A stretch of 64,000 bases of DNA from contig JAUICL010000001.1 of assembly GCA_030427905.1 (NCBI GenBank), forward strand, positions 930,001-994,000. Direction: 5' to 3'. How positions within the stretch are numbered: position 1 is the first letter of the stretch; the number at the start of each line of letters is the position of its first letter. A program made the position numbers and the translations under genes. Source of the DNA: Bacteroidia bacterium (GTDB taxonomy: Bacteria > Bacteroidota > Bacteroidia > Flavobacteriales_D > Cryomorphaceae). This document shows, piece by piece, positions 19,131 to 27,537 of the stretch. The notes beneath the pieces were generated by a model. The model saw only the letters and a program-made list of their open reading frames with translations, had not been told where the DNA came from and did no database searches.

Positions 19131-20106
19131 GAAGCGTTGCTTCGATTATCATAGTGATCAAATCCTTCTTGGAAATTCCCGCCGCTTCGGCTTGCTGTGG
19201 CACCAAGCTTTTGTCACTCATTCCCGGGACTGTATTGATTTCGATGGGGTAAAACTCGTTTCCCTTTAATTTGTAATCAACTCGGGCAAAGCCCCGACAC
19301 ATAAAAGCCGTGAAGATCTCTTTCGAAATGCGCTGGCATTTTTTGTAAAGGTCTGCAGGTAATTCAGCTGGTGTGATTTCTTGAGTTTGATCGTAATCGT
19401 ACTTGGCCGCGTAGTCAAAAAACTCCTTTTTCGTCCTAATCTCGGTAATCTCCAATGCTCTTGGACCTTCAGGTGTTTGGATAACCCCACACGTAAACTC
19501 TCCGCCTTCCAGGTATTCTTCGATTAGAACAGCTCCACCTACCGAGTACGCTTTTTTGACAGCTTCTTCTAGCTCACTTTCCTGTTTTACTTTCGATATG
19601 CCCAAACTCGAACCACCTTCGTTCGGTTTTACGAAAACAGGATAGCCCAGCTTGGAAGTCACTTCAGAGATATTCAATTCATCAGGGCGATTGACCAGAA
19701 TACCTTGAGCCACGTTGAAGCCCATCATGCGCATGATTCGCGTCGTTGTGATCTTGTGGAAAGTGATGGAACTATTCAGCACGTCCCCACTGGTGTAGGG
19801 CATGTCAATCAAGTCGAAATAGCCCTGGAGCTTTCCGTCTTCACCAGGCGTACCGTGAATCATATTGAAGCAAATATCCGGTTTGAATCTTTGGTCGCCA
19901 TCTTGAAAGCTGAAATCGTTCTTGTCTATCGGTTGCTCTCCAGATTCTCCGATACCCACCCAGCCGTTCTCATCGATACGCATCAGGCGCGGATCATACA
20001 TATCGCGATCTATATTCTCCAAGATCATTCGAGCGCTTTTCATCGATATCACTGATTCGCCTGAAAAGCCTCCACAGATGATTCCTACTTTCACTTTCTT
20101 ATCCAT
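19120..20106 (-). CDS. ddl: D-alanine-D-alanine ligase
   Basis: ATP-grasp enzyme joining two D-alanines for peptidoglycan precursors; MurF, also in this window, uses the product. The 328-residue product shows GGFSGESVISMKSA at the N terminus, the domain motif HGTPGEDGKLQG, the ATP-grasp loop FVKPNEGGSSLGISKV, and the substrate/metal site GFARVDYKL with EINTVPGMSDKS. Transcribed alone on the minus strand; convergent with rdgB (11-bp overlap) and divergent from the PASTA gene. Confidence 0.95.
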   Translation of the reverse strand: MDKKVKVGIICGGFSGESVISMKSARMILENIDRDMYDPRLMRIDENGWVGIGESGEQPIDKNDFSFQDGDQRFKPDICFNMIHGTPGEDGKLQGYFDLIDMPYTSGDVLNSSITFHKITTTRIMRMMGFNVAQGILVNRPDELNISEVTSKLGYPVFVKPNEGGSSLGISKVKQESELEEAVKKAYSVGGAVLIEEYLEGGEFTCGVIQTPEGPRALEITEIRTKKEFFDYAAKYDYDQTQEITPAELPADLYKKCQRISKEIFTAFMCRGFARVDYKLKGNEFYPIEINTVPGMSDKSLVPQQAEAAGISKKDLITMIIEATLPKR

Positions 20107-20113
20107 TTAATGC

Positions 20114-20121
20114 CAAATATA
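20114..20121 (-). promoter_or_regulatory. -7 box TATATTTG of ddl
   Basis: Read on the minus strand, TATATTTG is a perfect TAnnTTTG only 7 nt before the ddl ATG, predicting a very short or absent 5' leader. No TTG at 17-23 nt upstream. Confidence 0.5.
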
Positions 20122-20258
20122 GGTCTAAGTTCTGCCAGAGTATAAACGTCATTTCGCTAAGAATTGACACAGACATTGTGAATTAAATTTCACGGCATTG
20201 TGCAATGAAGAAATTGGCAATAAACTGATGATCATTCCGTTATTCAGAAATAAGATTT

Positions 20259-20279
20259 TAGCTTTGATGGCTATCTTTG
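20259..20279 (+). promoter_or_regulatory. two overlapping-range -7 boxes for the PASTA gene
   Basis: TAGCTTTG (20259-20266) and TATCTTTG (20272-20279) both fit TAnnTTTG. The first has TTC at 20235-20237 (21-nt spacer); the second ends 19 nt before the ATG. Either or both could drive the PASTA-cargo pair. Confidence 0.5.
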
Positions 20280-20298
20280 CGGGGTTGACAGAGAATAC

Positions 20299-21117
20299 AT
20301 GAAAAATTTATTTAGGCTTTTTACAAACGGCAGGTTTTGGATGCATATTGCGCTGATTCTGATTGTGCTCGGAGCATCTGTTTATCTTGTTTTGTTGTGG
20401 GCCAACACTTATACAGATCATGGTGAAGCGATCGAAGTTCCGGCCATCGAAGGAATGCAAATAGCCGAGATCGAACAAGAACTACTCAACCTTGGACTGA
20501 CATACGAGATCACCGACAGCGTTTATAGTGATGTAATCGACAGAGGAAGCATTGTGAGCCAAAACCCAAGTGGTGGCATGAAGGTCAAAGAAGGCCGCAC
20601 GATTTTCTTGACTGTTAACAGTATGCTTCCCGAGATGGTGGCAGTGCCCGATCTTGAAGGCAAATCGAGACGAATTGCGCTTCCACTTATTGAGATTGCT
20701 GGTTTGGTTCTTGATGAATTGAAATATCAGCCCGATGAGTCGTGTACCGATTGTGTCTTGGGTCTTCTCTATGAAGGAGAACCAATAGAGGCTGGAACCG
20801 AATTGCGAAAGGGAGAAAAAATTAGTTTGATTCTTGGTCGCCAGAGCAATGTGCGCACAACGGTTCCAGATATTGGTGGAATAACATACGCAGATGCGCG
20901 TGAACTCCTAAGTGGACTATCGCTCAATATGGGAGCTATCATTTATTGCAATGGTTGCGAAACACAAGAAGATACACTGAAGGGGTACATTCTTAACCAA
21001 ACTCCAAATAGTGGAGATGAGGTGAAGCTCGGTTCCTTTATCGACGTTTACCTGACTACAGATACGGCCGCGGCAAAATCGCTCAGAGCTTATAAAGATA
21101 CAACTGCACAACTATGA
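20299..21117 (+). CDS. membrane-anchored protein with three PASTA domains
   Basis: 272 residues: short cytoplasmic start, one transmembrane helix (about 15-35, HIALILIVLGASVYLVLLW), then three PASTA repeats at about 42-108, 114-182 and 188-258 (VPAIEGMQIAEIEQELLNLGL; VPDLEGKSRRIALPLIEIAGL; VPDIGGITYADARELLSGLSL). PASTA domains bind muropeptides or D-Ala-D-Ala ends in other bacteria, but here there is no kinase or penicillin-binding domain attached. The neighbour ddl is divergent, which suits a cell-wall role; this is inference. Its stop overlaps the next start (ATGA). Confidence 0.85.
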   Translation: MKNLFRLFTNGRFWMHIALILIVLGASVYLVLLWANTYTDHGEAIEVPAIEGMQIAEIEQELLNLGLTYEITDSVYSDVIDRGSIVSQNPSGGMKVKEGRTIFLTVNSMLPEMVAVPDLEGKSRRIALPLIEIAGLVLDELKYQPDESCTDCVLGLLYEGEPIEAGTELRKGEKISLILGRQSNVRTTVPDIGGITYADARELLSGLSLNMGAIIYCNGCETQEDTLKGYILNQTPNSGDEVKLGSFIDVYLTTDTAAAKSLRAYKDTTAQL

Positions 21118-22982
21118 AATGGAGACTAGTAATTTTTGGAGCACTCCTGACGCAAATATCGTTTGCCCAGGAAATGATTTACCCCGCTACCATCGGGACC
21201 AATATTGACCACAAGTTGGTGAAGCGTGGGATTACTGAGCAACAACAAAAAGACGATGTAATGTTGGAGCTGCCCTTTATCGATGATTTTTCTGTCGACC
21301 GATTTCCAGGTAACGAAGGTGGTTATCAAGTGTTGTGGGAAGGAAGACAAGCGACTAGAAACAACGGGTGGCCTTTGAATGCCCCTACAGTTGGAGCAGT
21401 CAGTTTCGACGGCGCAGATGAGTTTGGATACCCTTATGATTGGGAAATAGGAACAGGTTCGGCCGACACCCTTACATCTTGCCCAATAAATTTGGAAGGA
21501 AATATTCAAGACAATTATGGGATTAGCTTTTACTACCAACCAAAGGGAAATGCCCATCCACAAACAGCTCCGTCAGCGAATGACACGCTCGTTCTTGAGT
21601 TTTATGCTCCGGAGATGGATGAGTGGTTTTGGGTTTGGTCAACAAATGACCTGAGTGTTACGGATGAATTCACTTTTGTATATCTCCCGATAAATCAAAC
21701 ACGATATTTGAAAGAAGGATTTCAGTTCCGGTTTAGAAACTACGCAAGATTGCAAGGTGCTCTTGATACCTGGAATGTAGATTATGTCTGGGTGGATTTG
21801 AACAATAATAACAGCTCGGAGGTCATTGACGACGTGGCGTTTGCTAAGCAAGAGTTTTCTATTTTGAACAATTACACAGCCATTCCGCGCGATCATTTTG
21901 CCGAAGACCCAGCATCGCAGATGATTGATGCAATTCGAATTTTATATCGAAACTTGAATGACGTTCCGCGTACCCTTCAGGGAAATAAAGTGCGGGTGAT
22001 TGATGCACTGACTGGCACGGTTATGGAAGATCACCCGAATCCATCCAATCCGGCAGTACCGGCAGGTTCAACACTTGAATACGCGCATACGATCAATTCT
22101 TCACCAAACAATATTGTCTATGATCCAAGTACGAGCGATACCGAACTTGACTACGAAGTTCAGTTCATCCATGATGTAGCTGATTTCAACTTAACGGCAA
22201 GCAACGACACCATGCGCTTCCACCAGAAGTTTTTTACGCATTATGCCTACGATGATGGTTCAGCTGAAGCATCATATGCTGTCCCGTCGGCAGGTGCTGA
22301 CGTAGCTCTACGGTATGATGTATTGAAAACTGATAGCATTTGGGCGCTTGAAATTTATACCATGCCATTTGGGTATGACTATGAAGGGACTCCAATTACC
22401 GTAACAATATGGGAAGATGAAAATGGTCAACCAGGAGATGTCATTTCCCAGAAATTAAGAAACATAGAGTTCGGTGTTCAAACGTATCAGGAGGCGATCA
22501 TTTATCAATTCGATTCGGCGATTTACGTGCCATCGGGAAGTATCTTTGTAGGTTATCAGCAGAGCAATCAAGAAGATGGAATTAGAGTAGGTATAGACTT
22601 CAATACTGAAGGGAATGAAGGGAATTTGTTTTATAATGAAGGTCTGTGGCAAGCATCGAGCATGCCTGGCTCAGTGATGATCCGCCCCATGTTTACTTCC
22701 AATGGGTATGAAGATTTGGTTACGAAAGCCGATTTTATTGATTTTTCTGATCAAGTGAAGGTGTATCCGAATCCAGCCAGAAATGTGCTCAACATCAATA
22801 CCGATCAAGAAGGGATGCTCATTGGACGGGTCTACGACATCAGCGGTCGCATGCTCGACTCGTTTCAATTTAGAGGAAGAGCACAACGATCTGTTTCATC
22901 ATTTGAAAATGGGGTTTACCTCCTGATTATAGATGATGAATTGGGGAATAGGGGAGTAAAGAAGTGGATAGTAAATCACTAG
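21114..22982 (+). CDS. secreted protein with type A T9SS sorting domain
   Basis: 622 residues: signal peptide (MKWRLVIFGALLTQISFAQ), a large extracellular body with jelly-roll-like features (YGISFYYQPKGNAHPQ, HYAYDDGSAEASYAVPSAGADVALRYD), and a C-terminal type A sorting signal (VYPNPARNVLNI, VYDISGRMLDS, GVYLLIIDDE). It is therefore PorU/PorV cargo. The body belongs to a widespread Bacteroidota family of unknown function; I do not recognise an enzyme. It overlaps the PASTA gene by 4 nt and rluD starts 1 bp after its stop. Confidence 0.85.
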   Translation: MKWRLVIFGALLTQISFAQEMIYPATIGTNIDHKLVKRGITEQQQKDDVMLELPFIDDFSVDRFPGNEGGYQVLWEGRQATRNNGWPLNAPTVGAVSFDGADEFGYPYDWEIGTGSADTLTSCPINLEGNIQDNYGISFYYQPKGNAHPQTAPSANDTLVLEFYAPEMDEWFWVWSTNDLSVTDEFTFVYLPINQTRYLKEGFQFRFRNYARLQGALDTWNVDYVWVDLNNNNSSEVIDDVAFAKQEFSILNNYTAIPRDHFAEDPASQMIDAIRILYRNLNDVPRTLQGNKVRVIDALTGTVMEDHPNPSNPAVPAGSTLEYAHTINSSPNNIVYDPSTSDTELDYEVQFIHDVADFNLTASNDTMRFHQKFFTHYAYDDGSAEASYAVPSAGADVALRYDVLKTDSIWALEIYTMPFGYDYEGTPITVTIWEDENGQPGDVISQKLRNIEFGVQTYQEAIIYQFDSAIYVPSGSIFVGYQQSNQEDGIRVGIDFNTEGNEGNLFYNEGLWQASSMPGSVMIRPMFTSNGYEDLVTKADFIDFSDQVKVYPNPARNVLNINTDQEGMLIGRVYDISGRMLDSFQFRGRAQRSVSSFENGVYLLIIDDELGNRGVKKWIVNH

Positions 22983-22983
22983 G

Positions 22984-24012
22984 ATGAGCGAAGCCGAGGA
23001 GCCAGAAGAAGAAGTACTATACGAGCATTACAAGATTAAGGCGGATGCCGGTCAGGAGTTGTTGCGAATTGACAAGTTTCTGATGGATCGGGTGCCCAAT
23101 ACTTCCCGCACAAAAATTCAGGAAGCCGCTACCAATGGAAACATTCAGGTGGATGGGCAGAAGGTGAAGGCCAATTATAAGGTGAAGCCAGGTGATGAAG
23201 TATCCATCGTGTTACCTTATCCACAGCGCGAGATAGAGCTCATTCCCGAAGATATTCCGATCGAAATCCTTTTCGAAGACGACACCCTGATTATCGTCAA
23301 TAAGCCTGCGGGCATGGTGGTACATCCGGGCTACGGAAATTACAGAGGTACATTGGTTAATGCACTTGTACATCACTTCGGTCATTTACCCGAGCAAGAA
23401 GGGGGCATACCCAACAGACCGGGGCTCGTGCACCGATTGGACAAGAACACAACCGGTGTGATGGTCATAGCCAAAACAGAACAAGCTTTGACAGATCTTT
23501 CGCTACAGTTTTTTGAACGAACTACTGATCGTAGGTATGTGGCGCTGGCTTGGGGAGATATTTCTGAAGACGGAACCGTGGAAGGGAATATTGGAAGGTC
23601 GCTGAAGAACCGGAAGGTGATGTCCGTTTTTCCGGAAGGAGATTATGGAAAGCACGCTGTAACCCATTACAAAGTGCTAGAGCGCCTCAACTACGTGACG
23701 CTCGTGGAGTGCAAGCTCGAAACGGGAAGAACCCACCAGATTCGCGCGCATATGAAGTACATCGGTCATCCGCTTTTTAATGACCCAGAATATGGCGGAA
23801 ACAAAATATTGAAGGGTACGACATTCAGCAAGTACAAGCAATTTGTAATCAATAATTTCGATGTACTTCCTTATCAGGCTCTTCACGCGCGCATGCTCGA
23901 ACTAACTCACCCAGTTACGAAGGAGCGCATGCGTTTTGAAGCTGATTTGCCAGAAAATTTCCAGGCTGTAATCGGTCGATGGCGCGATTATATCAGCCAC
24001 CGCCAAGACTAA
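22984..24012 (+). CDS. rluD: ribosomal large subunit pseudouridine synthase, RluD family
   Basis: Isomerises uridines in helix 69 of 23S rRNA (family function). The 342-residue product has an N-terminal S4 RNA-binding domain (about 22-85, LRIDKFLMDRVPNTSRTKIQ and VKPGDEVSIVLP) and the catalytic domain with the nucleophile Asp153 in VHRLDKNTTGVMV, followed by GRTHQIRAHMKYIGHPLFND. It starts 1 bp after the preceding stop and its end overlaps menE by 4 bp on the other strand. Distinguishing RluD from RluA/RluC paralogues rests on length and the S4 domain. Confidence 0.92.
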   Translation: MSEAEEPEEEVLYEHYKIKADAGQELLRIDKFLMDRVPNTSRTKIQEAATNGNIQVDGQKVKANYKVKPGDEVSIVLPYPQREIELIPEDIPIEILFEDDTLIIVNKPAGMVVHPGYGNYRGTLVNALVHHFGHLPEQEGGIPNRPGLVHRLDKNTTGVMVIAKTEQALTDLSLQFFERTTDRRYVALAWGDISEDGTVEGNIGRSLKNRKVMSVFPEGDYGKHAVTHYKVLERLNYVTLVECKLETGRTHQIRAHMKYIGHPLFNDPEYGGNKILKGTTFSKYKQFVINNFDVLPYQALHARMLELTHPVTKERMRFEADLPENFQAVIGRWRDYISHRQD

Positions 24013-25052
24013 ACTTTGTTCCTGAGATAGGCTTCTACCGTAGCGCGGCGTCTTACCTTTCCAGATTCGGTGTACAGAAATGAATCTAACTCGACTATTT
24101 CGCGTGGCTTGTGAATCGGAGTTTCCCATTCTATGGTCGATAGGTCTAATCCTTTCGCTTTTCCTTCGGTAAATAAGGCTACGCGCTGTCCGAGTTTGTC
24201 GTCGGGCACGCTGGCTATAAAAAAGGGTACTGAGATGGTCAACAGCCTTGCTTCGATGCGTTCTGGAATCATCTTTACGCCACCCGAATTTATCAAGTTG
24301 TCTCGCCGCCCCAACCAACTAAAGCCAGCGTTTTCACGATGAATCAAGTCATTGGTCTGAATCCACCCATCGGTGATCCCTGGCCAATTTACCCTTAGTG
24401 CACTTTCATCATCTACGTCAATTTCCACGCCTTCAAGCGGCTGGTATGTCAGGCTTCCTTCTTGGATTTTGGCCAAGGCACAATGCGTTAGCGTTTCAGT
24501 CATTCCGAAGCTGGCGTATGCGTGTAGCTTTTTATTCAATGCCTTTTGAATAAGCTCAGGACTCATTGATCCGCCACCGATCAAAAAGGTGGTCTCGGGT
24601 GCTTCGATTTGATCAATACACCGATCGAATTGATGAGGGGTCAGTGGAACAAAATCGTAATCGACCTTCCCGTGCAAAGGTGTGGAACTAGGTGGATGAA
24701 CATGAAGGTCAAATTCGCCCACAATGGCTCGAATCACCATCATTTTTCCGGCAATGAAACTCAGTGGAAGGAAAAGTCCTGCGCGAGTTTCTGGCCCTAA
24801 ACCAAAGAAATCAATTGTAGCCTTGGCCGATTGGATTAGCGCTGATTTGGGAAACACCATAGCCTTTGGCTTCCCCGTAGACCCCGAAGTGTGAACGGTC
24901 AGTGAGCTGCTTTTGTCAAAAAAACAGGCAGCAATGCGAAATGCTTCGGAGTCGTGATTCGCCAATTCGGTTTTTGGGTAAAATACTCCGTTCAGCCTAA
25001 TACCTTCGTAAGAATGCTGATCTAACTTGTCCATTGATTCGGGAGCTGCCAT
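24009..25052 (-). CDS. menE: o-succinylbenzoate-CoA ligase MenE
   Basis: Adenylate-forming enzyme that activates o-succinylbenzoate to its CoA ester in menaquinone synthesis. At 347 residues it is shorter than typical MenE (about 450-490) but has the P-loop SLTVHTSGSTGKPKAMVFPKSA, ASFGMTETLTHCALA (A5), WIQTNDL (A7) and RDNLINSGGVKMIPERIE (A8), and ends before a full C-terminal lid, as in other compact Bacteroidota forms. It overlaps menC by 31 bp from the ATG at 25052 (13 bp if the ATG at 25034 is used). Confidence 0.9.
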   Translation of the reverse strand: MAAPESMDKLDQHSYEGIRLNGVFYPKTELANHDSEAFRIAACFFDKSSSLTVHTSGSTGKPKAMVFPKSALIQSAKATIDFFGLGPETRAGLFLPLSFIAGKMMVIRAIVGEFDLHVHPPSSTPLHGKVDYDFVPLTPHQFDRCIDQIEAPETTFLIGGGSMSPELIQKALNKKLHAYASFGMTETLTHCALAKIQEGSLTYQPLEGVEIDVDDESALRVNWPGITDGWIQTNDLIHRENAGFSWLGRRDNLINSGGVKMIPERIEARLLTISVPFFIASVPDDKLGQRVALFTEGKAKGLDLSTIEWETPIHKPREIVELDSFLYTESGKVRRRATVEAYLRNKV

Positions 25053-26068
25053 GGCTTGCCACTAAGATACTTCAAATGTCCCTGCTCAATGACCATTGGC
25101 GAGTCAATATTGTTTGTGTAGAGCATGCCGGTTCCCAGTCCTTGGGGAATGTCGGCTTTCTTGAATGCCGTGTACTGAGCGATGGCGTTCAACCCAATAT
25201 TGCTTTCCAAGGCGGAAGTCATCCACCAATAGGCACCTGTACTCTCAGCGAGATCTATCCACTCATTGGAGTCCTTCCATCCACCAACTAAGCTGGGCTT
25301 GAGAATAATTGCTTGCGGCTTAATGGTTTCGATCAATTTTCTTCGCTCCGCGCTAGTCTCGATACCGATCAACTCTTCGTCTAGAGCTATGTCTATTGGT
25401 GTGGTTTCGCAAAGCTTAGCCATTTCGTCCCATTGACCTTGTTTGATCGGTTGCTCGATAGAGTGGATGTCGTAAGCGGCGAGACTATTGAGCTTAGCCA
25501 TGGCATCGGTCGGTGCAAATGCGCCATTGGCATCCACCCTTATGGTGATGTCGTTCTTCGAAAAGGTTTCGCGAATACCGGCCAGCAGATTGAGTTCTTC
25601 ATCAAAATCGATCGCCCCGATTTTTAGCTTGATCGTTGTGAATCCCTGATCGATTTTTTCGACGATCTGCGCTTTCATAGCAGCGTGATTCCCCATCCAC
25701 ACCAGCCCATTGATCGGGATGCTTTCACGGCCAATTGATACCGGGTTGGCGATCAGTTGATTCAAGTCTCCGCTTTCTAAATGGGCCAACGCCATTTCCA
25801 GTCCAAACCGAATCGAAGGCCAGCCAGCTAAATCGGGCCTTGGCTTGTCGTGGTTTATAGCTTCAACCACGCGATCGAGCATTTCTTCATAGCCCTCGCG
25901 GTGGTCTACTGAGAGACCGGGGAGTAAACCACATTCACCAATACCAAAGCGGCCGTTTTGAGTAGAGATCGAAATGAACCAACTCGGCTTTTCGGTGAAA
26001 GAACCACGCGACGTGCCGCGGGGACGATCGAAGATTAGGGTATGCTTAAACCATCGGGCAGACTTCAT
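25022..26068 (-). CDS. menC: o-succinylbenzoate synthase MenC
   Basis: Enolase-superfamily dehydratase forming o-succinylbenzoate. Catalytic and metal residues are visible in the 348-residue product: KLKIG (Lys147/Lys149), RVDANGAF (Asp179), SIEQPI (Glu205), ALDEEL (Asp230) and IILKPSLVGG (Lys257). I take the ATG at 26068, whose first base shares the last base of the menA stop (TGATG); an in-frame TTG one codon upstream is unlikely. Coupled to menA before it and menE after it. Confidence 0.93.
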   Translation of the reverse strand: MKSARWFKHTLIFDRPRGTSRGSFTEKPSWFISISTQNGRFGIGECGLLPGLSVDHREGYEEMLDRVVEAINHDKPRPDLAGWPSIRFGLEMALAHLESGDLNQLIANPVSIGRESIPINGLVWMGNHAAMKAQIVEKIDQGFTTIKLKIGAIDFDEELNLLAGIRETFSKNDITIRVDANGAFAPTDAMAKLNSLAAYDIHSIEQPIKQGQWDEMAKLCETTPIDIALDEELIGIETSAERRKLIETIKPQAIILKPSLVGGWKDSNEWIDLAESTGAYWWMTSALESNIGLNAIAQYTAFKKADIPQGLGTGMLYTNNIDSPMVIEQGHLKYLSGKPWQLPNQWTS

Positions 26069-26970
26069 CAATATATGAGTCCAAGCCCCATTGTCACGGC
26101 AAAAAGCAGGGTGGTAAGGGCTAATTTTTTCAATTCGAGATCTAATTCTGAAGGGGCTTCGTTTCGGGCTACTACGCTAACGTTTTGAAACAGCATAGGA
26201 GCAGCCAAAAGGAAGATAAATTGGTAAGGAGAATGGTATTCGATCAAGGTGAAAACGATGGCGGATATCAGCGCTCCAAAAATCAAAAGCGTGTGGTAAA
26301 TCTTGGCGTTTCTTTGCCCGAGTCGCACTACTAGCGAGTTTTTACCAGAGTTTCGGTCATTTTCTTCATCTCTCATATTATTGAGATTCAAAACGCCAGT
26401 GGCAAGCAAACCAATAGAGACGGCGGGCAATATTTCGTGCAGGTTTATTTCGTTGGTGTGGAGGAAATAAGTGCCGGTAACACCTGTCAGGCCAAAGAAT
26501 ATAAACACAGCGATGTCTCCCAACCCTTGATAACCGTAAGGTTTTTTTCCGACGGTATACTTAATGGCTGCTACAATAGCTAGAACCCCAAGACCTAGAA
26601 AAAAGTAGATGGTTTTCATACCCACCGTTTTTGACGCTTCCATAAGAAGCCACAGGCCTGATAAAAAGGCTAGTAGAGCAAAAATACCGATGGCTACGCG
26701 CATTGATTTTAGCGAAATTTCTCCGCTTTGTACGGTGCGCTTTGGTCCGCGTCGGGAAGGATTGTCAACTCCATTTTTGAAATCTCCATAGTCGTTGGCC
26801 AAATTGCTCAGTATCTGCAAAAACAGCGTGGTAGCAAGGGCTCCTAAGAGAATGTTGATGTAGAAACTCCCTTTCCAAAGTGCGAGTAGGCTCCCCAGAA
26901 TGATACTTGAAAATGAAAGTGGTAGCGTTCGCAACCGAAAGGCTTTGAACCATGCTTCTACTGTCGTCAT
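26068..26970 (-). CDS. menA: 1,4-dihydroxy-2-naphthoate polyprenyltransferase MenA
   Basis: Inner-membrane UbiA-type enzyme that attaches the polyprenyl tail to dihydroxynaphthoate. From the ATG at 26970 (preferred over an in-frame TTG at 26988, because MTTVEAWFKAFRLRTLPLS is the usual family start) the product has 300 residues with about eight membrane helices. The prenyl-diphosphate/Mg motif NLANDYGDFKNGVD (about 56-69) and the second Asp-rich motif NNMRDEENDRNSGKNSL are both present. First gene of a menA-menC-menE unit. Confidence 0.93.
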   Translation of the reverse strand: MTTVEAWFKAFRLRTLPLSFSSIILGSLLALWKGSFYINILLGALATTLFLQILSNLANDYGDFKNGVDNPSRRGPKRTVQSGEISLKSMRVAIGIFALLAFLSGLWLLMEASKTVGMKTIYFFLGLGVLAIVAAIKYTVGKKPYGYQGLGDIAVFIFFGLTGVTGTYFLHTNEINLHEILPAVSIGLLATGVLNLNNMRDEENDRNSGKNSLVVRLGQRNAKIYHTLLIFGALISAIVFTLIEYHSPYQFIFLLAAPMLFQNVSVVARNEAPSELDLELKKLALTTLLFAVTMGLGLIY

Positions 26971-27123
26971 AAGGGGCAAATTTCGCAAGAATGAATTAAT
27001 TCTCGAATCTTAAACCCTAGTAATTTCTCAGAATTTATCAAGGAATTGACTTTTTACGCCCGATTAAAAATCCATTGTGTGAAATCGTTGGGGAAGAGGG
27101 CAATATCCTGATTGTTCTGGGCG

Positions 27124-27131
27124 TATATTTA
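27124..27131 (+). promoter_or_regulatory. candidate -7 box TATATTTA for the STAS-like gene
   Basis: One mismatch to TAnnTTTG, ending 7 nt before the ATG at 27139. Confidence 0.3.
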
Positions 27132-27138
27132 GTGAGCA

Positions 27139-27537
27139 ATGGGCTATCCAAAGAAAATAAAGGGCGGTGGATATGAGTTCTCTAGAGACGACAGAGGATT
27201 CTATTATCTCAATTTGCTTTCGGGCCCCAATTTCACCGTTAGAGATGTGGTGGAAATCGAGAAATACATGGATGCTTTTCATCAAAACGAGCCCTTACCC
27301 TTTCTGATCGAGTTGGGGTATGGAACGATTCTCTCCGAAAAAGTTCAAGCTATTTTTGCCTACGGAAGTCATAGAAGATCGGTCGCAGATGCCATTTTGA
27401 TCAGCACGCCCGCACATCGCACTACGGCCAATCACTACATCAGGCAGTTTAGACCCAAAACACCCACTCGTGTTTTTAGCGATGTGTTCGATGCGCTTGA
27501 GTGGATTGGGTCTAAGTCTAAATCGAGTATTGCCTAG
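27139..27537 (+). CDS. small STAS/SpoIIAA-like protein of unknown function
   Basis: 132 residues, no signal peptide or membrane helix. The pattern is a beta-hairpin start, VRDVVEIEKYMDAFHQNEPLPFLIELGYGTI, an alpha/beta middle (ALIS-like ADAILISTPAHRTTANHYI) and an end FSDVFDALEWIGS. This order resembles a conserved Bacteroidota family with a SpoIIAA/STAS-like fold (the family with ...FLVD... and a C-terminal ALEWL); assignment is by pattern only. It lies alone on the plus strand between menD and menA, overlapping the menD end by 20 bp. No enzyme motif is visible. Confidence 0.7.
   Translation: MGYPKKIKGGGYEFSRDDRGFYYLNLLSGPNFTVRDVVEIEKYMDAFHQNEPLPFLIELGYGTILSEKVQAIFAYGSHRRSVADAILISTPAHRTTANHYIRQFRPKTPTRVFSDVFDALEWIGSKSKSSIA

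Noticed and set aside
26971-26988. TTG start for menA at 26988
   Set aside because: The ATG at 26970 matches the usual family start and removes an unusual leader.
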